64,000 nucleotides of DNA from an uncultured Clostridia bacterium. Lineage in GTDB: Bacteria > Bacillota > Clostridia > Christensenellales > Borkfalkiaceae. The notes beneath the pieces were generated by a model. That model did no database searches, had not been told where the DNA came from, and saw only the letters and a list, made by a program, of their open reading frames with translations. Of this stretch, positions 57,758 to 64,000 are shown one piece after another; positions within the stretch are counted from its first letter, which is position 1, and every line of letters starts with the position of its first letter. The position numbers and the translations under genes were made by a program. Location of the stretch: assembly GCA_944336975.1 (NCBI GenBank), contig CALVLH010000008.1, positions 1 to 64,000 on the forward strand. The letters run 5' to 3'.

Positions 57758-59521
57758 TCATACGGTTTTCTGAAACGTAAAATCGTCCAGTCTGAGGTAA
57801 TCGGTCGCGTTCGCGCCCGTGAGCACCGCCCCGATGCGGAGCGTATCGTTGTTGCCCGAGTTGACGGTCATCGTGATCTTCACCCAGCCGTCTCCCGTCT
57901 CGCAGGCCTTGCTGCGGAGCAGATCGCCCGAGGCGTTCCATACGGCGAGGGACAGTTCGGATGCAAACCCTTCGCTCGCCTGTACCATGCACGTCAGTTC
58001 GTAATTGGTGTTCTTTTCGACGGAAACGCTGTTGTAGAGGTTGACCTCCGCGCCTGGCTTTGCCGTGAGCTTCACGTTGGAAAGCCCCGTATACGCCGTC
58101 TGCGCCATCCATTCCACGGACGTGTTCGCCTTGCTGTCCGAACTCCATCCGTTCGCGATCTGATTGGTGCAGCGCTCGAAGCCGGGATCGGCGATGGTGC
58201 GCATGCGGTCCATCTCTTCCTCCGTATACGTCATCAGTTCCATCGGTTCGGGATATTTGCTGTTCTTGTATTCTTCGATCTGCGCCGTCTTCGCTTCCTG
58301 CGGGATGACGAAGCTGAGCACGTCGTCCACATAAGCCACCTTACCGCCCTCGCGGACGACGATCTCTTCGAGCAGCTTCACGCAAAGCTCCACCGTTTCG
58401 TCGATCGTGCTCGAACAGTACTTGAATTTCTGATCCTCGATGAGCCCGTTTTTATAGCGGTCGTCCAATGCGGAATAGCCCTTGATCGCCGCGAGGATGC
58501 CGCCCGTCGCCGCCGCCGTCGAGTCGGAGTCGTTCGCGCAGGAGATGGTCAGCCGCATGGACTTGTCCATATCCTCTTCGCCGTACAAAAGCCCGATGAG
58601 GGTGAACGCCGAACACATCTTCGCGTCGAGCAGGATCCCGTCGTAAGGCCAGCCGATCCAGTTATATTCCTCGCTCAGGACATAGGTGGAATATACGTCG
58701 TTGAAGTTTTCCTGCGCGGTCATGCCTGCGTCGTAATTTTCGAGCACGTTGCGCACGACGAGCGCCGACCAGGAATCCTCGGGAATGGCATTGAGCCCCG
58801 CCTGAATGATCTCGCCGATGTCGTCGGTGAAGAACGCCGCGCCGTACATGGCAGAGATGAACTGCATGGAATAGATCCCGTCGCCGTAACAGCAGATCTC
58901 GGCGAATTTCTGGCACGTCTCGTTGAGGAAGCCCGTCATGTTCAGTCCCAGCAATCCGCTAAACGACGCACCGCACTGATAGCTGTTCCCGTCGGGGTAC
59001 GCGCCCGTCAGATAACTCGTCGAATACTTGGGATACCCTGAGAACGGAGGCGCGAACCCGCGCGCCAGGACGTCGTTGTTGGAGCCGTTCCAGAACTCGA
59101 AGTCCTTGTTGTACATATAGATGCCCAGCTCGCGGCTGGTCGCGTCCAGCCCGAGTTCGTTCAGCGCCTCGATCGCCGTCACCGTGAGGTAGACGTCGTC
59201 CTGCGTGTAAGCGTTCTGGATGATGTCGTCGTACCACCTCGGCAGCGAACTGTCGGGGATCCACGTCTTGTACCAGAACTCCACGGGATACCCGTATGCG
59301 ACGCCCGCCATCGTGCCGACGAGCGCTCCCTTCGCCTTATCGCGATAGGTATCGATCGAAAGCACGGACGTCGTCGCGGGCAGGTCAGCCGAAGAAAGTT
59401 TTTCGTATTTTTCCACGGGCGGATCCTCCTCTTCGGGCCGACAGGAAGCAAATGCCGCGCAACTTGCCGCGAGCATGGTCCCCGCCAAAGCCACACAAAC
59501 TGTTTTTCCGATGTTTTTCAT
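57758..59521 (-). CDS. Exported ADP-ribosylglycohydrolase-fold lipoprotein with CBM-like domain
   Basis: The 587-residue protein starts with an export signal and Cys residues fitting lipoprotein processing (Cys21 or Cys27). Residues 55-440 have the ARH/DraG fold: AKGALVGTMAGVAYGYPVEF, the acidic motif YTQDDVYLTVTAIEAL and the late metal motif CANDSDSTAAATGGILAAI. The C-terminal 130 residues (from IADPGFERC to LRLDDFTF) are a CBM-like sandwich resembling the repeats of the next protein. The second of two possible ATG codons was chosen because AAGGAG fits it; the first (59536) overlaps the upstream stop. ARH enzymes remove ADP-ribose or related ribosyl groups; the true substrate here is unknown. 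Confidence 0.85.
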   Translation of the reverse strand: MKNIGKTVCVALAGTMLAASCAAFASCRPEEEDPPVEKYEKLSSADLPATTSVLSIDTYRDKAKGALVGTMAGVAYGYPVEFWYKTWIPDSSLPRWYDDIIQNAYTQDDVYLTVTAIEALNELGLDATSRELGIYMYNKDFEFWNGSNNDVLARGFAPPFSGYPKYSTSYLTGAYPDGNSYQCGASFSGLLGLNMTGFLNETCQKFAEICCYGDGIYSMQFISAMYGAAFFTDDIGEIIQAGLNAIPEDSWSALVVRNVLENYDAGMTAQENFNDVYSTYVLSEEYNWIGWPYDGILLDAKMCSAFTLIGLLYGEEDMDKSMRLTISCANDSDSTAAATGGILAAIKGYSALDDRYKNGLIEDQKFKYCSSTIDETVELCVKLLEEIVVREGGKVAYVDDVLSFVIPQEAKTAQIEEYKNSKYPEPMELMTYTEEEMDRMRTIADPGFERCTNQIANGWSSDSKANTSVEWMAQTAYTGLSNVKLTAKPGAEVNLYNSVSVEKNTNYELTCMVQASEGFASELSLAVWNASGDLLRSKACETGDGWVKITMTVNSGNNDTLRIGAVLTGANATDYLRLDDFTFQKTV

Positions 59522-59532
59522 TCCCTTCTCCT

Positions 59533-61563
59533 TCATAGTTCCTTTATTTCAAACCGACCGAAACGGACGACGCTGCCGTTTCCGACATACGCGCCGACGC
59601 ACCCGTCGGTGATCGCCTCTTCGTCCGTGCAGACGAACATGATCTCCCCGTCCACGGCGGCGGAGATCTCCTTCCCCCGCGCCGTCACCGATATGCGGCA
59701 GGGCTTGCCCGAGGGCGGCGTCGCTTCCCGCTCCGCGAGCAGCGTTTCTCCGCCGTACACGCGCACAAGGCGCAGTTTTCCTCCCTCATAGGCGAGACGG
59801 TAATGCCTCCGCGCCCCGCGGACGCGGAAGAGGATGCCGAAATCGCCGCCGGAAGCGGGCGTCATCTCCGCCGCGAAAGAAAGATCTTTCATCGGCAACG
59901 ACGTATAAAGCTGTCCGTTGCCGAGACACCGTCCCGTGAGCTTGCCCTCTTCCAGCGTCCATACGCCGTCGTAATGGGTGCATTGCCGCACTTCCGTGTG
60001 TTCCAGCGAATACGCTTCCGTCTCTTCCGAAGAAAAGTCGATCTCGTAATCGGGTTTCCCCGTACAGGAGAGCTCTTCGAGGCGCACCTCGCCGCCCTCC
60101 TCCGTACGGACGGCGAGCCCGATCTTTCCGATCAGCGCCGTCTTTGCGACTTCGATCTTCCACTCCGTCGCGCCCTCTTCGGAAAAATACGTCTTTCCGC
60201 CGTGCAGATCCTCGCAGAACAGGCGCACCCGCGCGCCGCCCGCCGTGCGGTAGCGGGCGCGGATGGTCTGTCCGTTATACGCCTTGGGGGAAAAGGCGGG
60301 GTCGTAGCGATTGTCGTACAGATCTTCTTTCCGATAATATGTCTTGTAAAATACCTTGCCTTCGCGGCCGTTTGCGGAGACGATCTTCAACGCGCCGTCC
60401 GTATGGGCGATACGGGCGTCCGCGTCCGCACGCATCCCGCTCACCGAACGGGGAAGCGCGAAATCCACGCGCATCTCGTCCGCGCCGAAGCGGAGCGAGG
60501 ACGCATACTTTCCTTCGTACGTCTCCCCGCGCAGGCGGAGCGCCGAACGGAACACGTCGTAGGCGAAATTGGGGATGTTCACGATGTTGGCATAACCGAG
60601 CACGGAGGAACAGAGCGTTGTATCGCGGACGGGAGCGATCCAGGTATCGTAGTCAACCCCTTCCAGCGAGGTGAACACGCCCATGACCGTACCCAGGTTG
60701 CCGACGTTGCAGTCGGTATCGAAACCGCTGAAATTGGCGATCTTCAGCGTGCGGAGGAAATCCCCTTCCCCGTACAGCAAGGCGTATACCATGATCGCCG
60801 CGTTCGGGATGATGTGACAGTTCCCGCCGTATCGATCCTTCCAGTAATTGGCGCGGATGTAATCGAAGCACGCTTCCTGCGCGCCGCCTTCGCGGTAAAA
60901 GCGCATGAGATCGCGCACCGTTTTCGCATAACCGCTCTCCTTCGGGATGACGGACAGTCCCGCGAGCAGGATCTCTTCCACGCTCTTCGCGCCGAACGCC
61001 GCGCTGATCATCGCCGCGACGAAGCGCCCGCCGTCCGCGGCGACGCCGTCGTGCGAGACTCTCGCCGCCATCTCCGCAAGATCCGCCGCCCTGCGCTGAT
61101 CGTACGGGGAAACCAACCCCCACACGTCGCTGAAGATCTGCCCGCCGATCTGCTCCGCCATCGTCCTGCCGTTTTGCAGGATACTGCCGCTCATCGGCGG
61201 AAGGATGCCTTTTTGCAGGTTCAGATACGCCGTATGTTCTTCGGAAACTCCGTAGCCGCCCCACCAGTAAAAACCGTGCTGATACGGCACATAGTTGAGC
61301 CAGCATTCCGCAAGATCCGCGTACCCGTAACGGGAAAGATCGGGGCAGTCGCGCAGGGCGCGATAGAAGAAGACGGGACCGTTGCTGTCGTCGTCGGCGG
61401 CAAAGTCGTTGTAATCGACGAAGTATCCCTCTTTGCCCGCATATTTTTCGCGGATCTGCACATATTCCCACATCTCCACGGGAGCGCCGTAACGGATGCC
61501 GATCGTCTTGCCCAGCCAGCCGAAATATATTTTTTCCAGATCGTTGTCGTTTAACTTTTTCAC
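59533..61563 (-). CDS. Cytoplasmic ADP-ribosylglycohydrolase-fold protein with beta-sandwich domains
   Basis: The 676-residue protein lacks a signal peptide. Residues 1-340 are ARH-like: IYFGWLGKTIGIRYGAPVEMW, the acidic YNDFAADDDSNGP stretch and the conserved NFSGFDTDCNVGNLGTVMGVF motif with its metal-binding Asp pair. The second half consists of beta-rich domains. The last (from about 520, with SFAAEMTPASGGDFGILFRV and ISAAVDGEIMF) is like concanavalin/LamG-type modules. The start is a GTG at 61563 with a weak ribosome site, 13 nt after the permease stop. Sequence similarity to the lipoprotein enzyme downstream is low, so the two probably act on different forms of the substrate. Confidence 0.82.
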   Translation of the reverse strand: MKKLNDNDLEKIYFGWLGKTIGIRYGAPVEMWEYVQIREKYAGKEGYFVDYNDFAADDDSNGPVFFYRALRDCPDLSRYGYADLAECWLNYVPYQHGFYWWGGYGVSEEHTAYLNLQKGILPPMSGSILQNGRTMAEQIGGQIFSDVWGLVSPYDQRRAADLAEMAARVSHDGVAADGGRFVAAMISAAFGAKSVEEILLAGLSVIPKESGYAKTVRDLMRFYREGGAQEACFDYIRANYWKDRYGGNCHIIPNAAIMVYALLYGEGDFLRTLKIANFSGFDTDCNVGNLGTVMGVFTSLEGVDYDTWIAPVRDTTLCSSVLGYANIVNIPNFAYDVFRSALRLRGETYEGKYASSLRFGADEMRVDFALPRSVSGMRADADARIAHTDGALKIVSANGREGKVFYKTYYRKEDLYDNRYDPAFSPKAYNGQTIRARYRTAGGARVRLFCEDLHGGKTYFSEEGATEWKIEVAKTALIGKIGLAVRTEEGGEVRLEELSCTGKPDYEIDFSSEETEAYSLEHTEVRQCTHYDGVWTLEEGKLTGRCLGNGQLYTSLPMKDLSFAAEMTPASGGDFGILFRVRGARRHYRLAYEGGKLRLVRVYGGETLLAEREATPPSGKPCRISVTARGKEISAAVDGEIMFVCTDEEAITDGCVGAYVGNGSVVRFGRFEIKEL

Positions 61564-61576
61564 ATTCTTAACCGCT

Positions 61577-62455
61577 TTATTTTATTCCCGTGATCTTGAT
61601 GCCCTGCATGATGTATTTTTGCATGAGCATGAGGATCACCACGAGAGGGATGCAGGTGATCACGGTGGAAGCGAGGAGCATATCCCACGCCGTCCCCTGT
61701 GAATTCCTGAAATATGCAATTAACTGATTGACCTGATACAGGTTCGCGTTGCCGTGCACCGTCATGGACGGCCAGATGTAGGAATTCCAGAAACCCTGGA
61801 ATACGCTCATGCCCATGATGATGAAAGGCGTGACGGACATCGGAAGAAAGATGCGGACGTATATCCCGAAACGGGAGCATCCGTCCATGAGCGCCGCCTC
61901 CTCCAACGAACGCGGCATGCCGAGATAATACTGACGGTAAAAGAAGATGGACCACACATACGTCACGCCCGGCAGAATGAGCACGAGGAGATTGTTGAGC
62001 ATATTCAGCTTGCTGACGACGTAGTAACACGGGATGAGCGTGGCGATGCTCGGAACGAACATATTGACCGCATACATCGCCCACAGGAGCTTTTTCCCGG
62101 GGAATTCCAGACGGGCGAACGCATATGCCGCGAGGGAATTGACCGCCAGGCTCAGGACGAGCGCGATCACCGAGACGAGAAAGGTCATGCCCAGAGAACG
62201 CACAAAGGACACCCCGCGCGGGAAATAAACCGAATTGCCCGCAAACAGGTTGGCATAGTTTTCCGCCGTCCACTGTTTGGGGAAGAAATGGAAGGTGATG
62301 CTCTGGATCTCCGCCAACGGCTTGAACGAGGAGATCACCACCCACAAAAACGGAAACACGCTGCACACGAGAAGAATGATCCCCACGAGCCACATGAGCG
62401 CTGTTCCGACCGCCCGCATGACGACGGCTTTGTTCACTGTTTTGACGCGCTGCAT
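61577..62455 (-). CDS. ABC sugar-type transporter permease (MalG-like)
   Basis: The 292-residue CUT1-type permease has six predicted helices and the EAA loop that docks the ATPase (RSLEEAALMDGCSRFGIYVRIFLPM). The N-terminus with FKPLAEIQSITFHFFPKQWTAENYANLF is typical of MalG-like subunits. It works with the permease encoded 10 nt upstream. No ATPase gene is present in the operon; CUT1 systems of Firmicutes often share one encoded elsewhere. Confidence 0.92.
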   Translation of the reverse strand: MQRVKTVNKAVVMRAVGTALMWLVGIILLVCSVFPFLWVVISSFKPLAEIQSITFHFFPKQWTAENYANLFAGNSVYFPRGVSFVRSLGMTFLVSVIALVLSLAVNSLAAYAFARLEFPGKKLLWAMYAVNMFVPSIATLIPCYYVVSKLNMLNNLLVLILPGVTYVWSIFFYRQYYLGMPRSLEEAALMDGCSRFGIYVRIFLPMSVTPFIIMGMSVFQGFWNSYIWPSMTVHGNANLYQVNQLIAYFRNSQGTAWDMLLASTVITCIPLVVILMLMQKYIMQGIKITGIK

Positions 62456-62465
62456 ATTCCCCTCC

Positions 62466-63434
62466 TCAGTCGAGCGATTTTTCCGAACTCGTCAGTCGGA
62501 AGATGACGGACGAGAGCGCCGTGAGCACCACCGCGACGACGAGCGACGCCGCATACACTTCGCCCATGTTCTTGCTGTAATTGAACTGATAGTACAGATA
62601 ATAGATCGGGCCTTCCGTCGCGTGCATCGCACCGCTCCCGACGATCACGAGCGCGATCTCGTAAAGCTGGAAGGAACTGACGACGAGCGAGATGAGAAGA
62701 TACATCCCGATGTTTTTCAGGCACGGCAGAGTGATATACACCGTCTGTTGCCACCAGTTCGCGCCGTCCAGCTTCGCCGCCTCATAATAGTCGGAGGGAA
62801 TGTCGTGCAGCCCGCCGAGCATGATGAGGGTGGTATACCCCAGACCGTTCCACACCGCCGCGATACACACGGAGAACACCGCCCATCCGGGTTCGCCCGT
62901 CCAGTTGACTTTGGACAGCCCGAACATCTGCAAAACGCTGTTGAACAGCCCGCCGTCGTAATTGTAGAGGAAGGAAAAGATCGCCCCTACCACGATGCCT
63001 GAGATCAGACAGGGCAGATAAATGCAGACCTTGATGACCGCGGAGAATTTTGGATTGATCTTGACGATCAGATTCGCGATCAAAAAGGATAAAACGAGCT
63101 GCAAAGGAACGATGATCGCGATGTATTCCACCCCGACGAGGATGGAGCGATAGAACTCCGCGCTGATGCTCCCCGCCAGGATCTTGTGGTAATTGTCGAA
63201 CCAGACAAATACGTTTCCGAGATAATAGTTGACGTCGAACAGACTGAAATAGGCGGAAATGATGAGCGGAACGGTGATGAACAGCATCATGAGCACGAAC
63301 GACGGCAACAAACAGACATAAGCCGTGATCGCTTCGCCCTTCTTATATTTCCGTTTTTTCCGCGGCGCCTGCGCCGCTTCCGTCTGCGGCGCTTCGGCGA
63401 TGACGTCGGTATCGCGCACTTTCGATTGCGTCAT
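62466..63434 (-). CDS. ABC sugar-type transporter permease (MalF-like)
   Basis: The 322-residue CUT1-type permease has a basic N-terminal tail (residues 1-30), about six helices and the EAA loop YYEAAKLDGANWWQQTVYITLP. It is the partner of the MalG-like subunit. Transporters of this class import oligosaccharides or glycosides, and the neighbouring ARH-fold enzymes and ribokinase suggest a ribosyl compound. It lies 12 nt after the binding-protein gene. Confidence 0.92.
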   Translation of the reverse strand: MTQSKVRDTDVIAEAPQTEAAQAPRKKRKYKKGEAITAYVCLLPSFVLMMLFITVPLIISAYFSLFDVNYYLGNVFVWFDNYHKILAGSISAEFYRSILVGVEYIAIIVPLQLVLSFLIANLIVKINPKFSAVIKVCIYLPCLISGIVVGAIFSFLYNYDGGLFNSVLQMFGLSKVNWTGEPGWAVFSVCIAAVWNGLGYTTLIMLGGLHDIPSDYYEAAKLDGANWWQQTVYITLPCLKNIGMYLLISLVVSSFQLYEIALVIVGSGAMHATEGPIYYLYYQFNYSKNMGEVYAASLVVAVVLTALSSVIFRLTSSEKSLD

Positions 63435-63446
63435 GGCGTGCCCTCC

Positions 63447-64000
63447 TTATTTGTTGAACGGATTGGTTCCCTGCATGACCTCCGCTTCGATGAGGTTGTT
63501 CAGATCTTTTTCCAACGTTGCGAGCGTCGCGTCAACTTCCTTTCCGAGCTGCGTGACCGTTTCCAACGCGTCCGCATATTTCCTGGAAATCTCCCAGATG
63601 TATGCGGGTTCCGCCTTCGCATAGGGCAGGATGCTGTCGGAGACGAAATTATAGAACGGATCGGCGGACGCCTCCTCGTTGTTGCCGAGCGCTTCTTCCA
63701 CGCTCTTTCTCGCCGCAAACTTGGAATATCCGAGATCGCTCATGAATTCTTCCAGATGCGCGGTATCGCCGCCGAGCAGCCATTCGATGAACTGCCCGCA
63801 CTCTTCGGGATGCTTCGCGTTGCCGTCGATCGCCATGCCCCAGCCGCCCATCGCCGCGGTCGTCTTGCCTTCCGTCACGCCGTCGATCGTCGGGCATACC
63901 ACATAGCCGATGTCGGAAAGGATCTCGGGATAGTTGTTCTTGATCTGCCCGATCGACCACGAGCCGCCGAGCGCCATCGCGACGTGCCCTTCGGCAAGCG
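63447..64000 (-). CDS. ABC extracellular solute-binding protein (C-terminal part)
   Basis: The frame is open to the window edge, so only about the last 184 codons are seen. The sequence fits the C-terminal lobe of a CUT1 sugar-binding lipoprotein: LAEGHVAMALGGSWSIGQIK, then TTAAMGGWGMAIDGNAKHPEECGQFIEWLLGG, then a helical end. It should capture the substrate for the two permeases that follow 12 nt downstream. The start and signal peptide lie to the right of the window. Confidence 0.9.
   Translation of the reverse strand, partial: LAEGHVAMALGGSWSIGQIKNNYPEILSDIGYVVCPTIDGVTEGKTTAAMGGWGMAIDGNAKHPEECGQFIEWLLGGDTAHLEEFMSDLGYSKFAARKSVEEALGNNEEASADPFYNFVSDSILPYAKAEPAYIWEISRKYADALETVTQLGKEVDATLATLEKDLNNLIEAEVMQGTNPFNK

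Overview
The window is a gene-dense, GC-rich bacterial chromosome segment. It looks like an anaerobic Firmicute of class Clostridia. The signs are a HelD-like helicase, RqcP beside IspDF, QueH, PflB/PflA, the DUF5685 and HPD-less DnaJ-like gene pair, Shine-Dalgarno sites of the AGGAGG type, and many near-consensus sigma-A promoters with 17-nt spacers. The GC content and fused genes (ispDF, DUF1385-prmC) suggest an uncultured Christensenellales/Borkfalkia-like gut lineage, but that is inference. I found no tRNA, rRNA, CRISPR array, IS element or phage genes.

Layout, left to right. 0.1-2.1 kb: a NatAB-type ABC exporter. 2.3-6.0 kb: LUD-domain protein, YjjG-like HAD phosphatase and HelD-like helicase. 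6.3-9.1 kb: an ECF sigma factor, its RsgI-like anti-sigma factor and a Glu-rich lipoprotein. 9.4-17.3 kb: rpoBC standing alone. 17.6-20.4 kb: rqcP-ispDF-radA, divergent from rpoBC. 20.6-25.9 kb: FAD oxidoreductase, dut, trmB, iron alcohol dehydrogenase and a membrane glycosyltransferase. 26.1-30.4 kb: an accessory block built from a partly deleted tandem duplication (DUF2188, TIR-methyltransferase-like protein, two GNAT genes). 30.5-35.5 kb: trpS, DUF5685, DnaJ-like, membrane protein and rlmD, plus one small unknown gene. 35.7-42.2 kb: thrC, a P-loop protein, aspartate aminotransferase, prfA, a DUF1385-PrmC fusion and rpmE. 42.5-46.9 kb: a rightward operon (MDR dehydrogenase, cardiolipin synthase, Cof-type HAD, YfcE) and a small membrane protein. 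46.9-50.8 kb: queH and pflB-pflA. 51.0-52.6 kb: a CBS protein with a HEPN-like R-x4-H motif, followed by a low-GC transcription unit of unknown nature. 53.0-54.3 kb: MscS channel pair. 54.5-64.0 kb: one leftward operon with an ABC sugar-type importer, two ADP-ribosylglycohydrolase-fold proteins, a CBM-rich surface protein and ribokinase.

Two regions are the best candidates for undescribed biology. The 54.5-64.0 kb locus reads as a surface scavenging system: an exported ARH-fold enzyme with a binding module, a wall- or membrane-anchored protein with three binding-module-like repeats, an importer, a cytoplasmic ARH-fold enzyme and a ribokinase. Together they suggest cleavage and uptake of ribosyl compounds. 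The 26.1-30.4 kb block pairs a TIR domain with a methyltransferase-like domain and GNAT acetyltransferases. It has been duplicated, and the second copy keeps a 21-codon stump of the deleted gene. A third item is the roughly 680-nt unit at 51.9-52.6 kb, with a consensus promoter and a strong terminator but no intact ORF.
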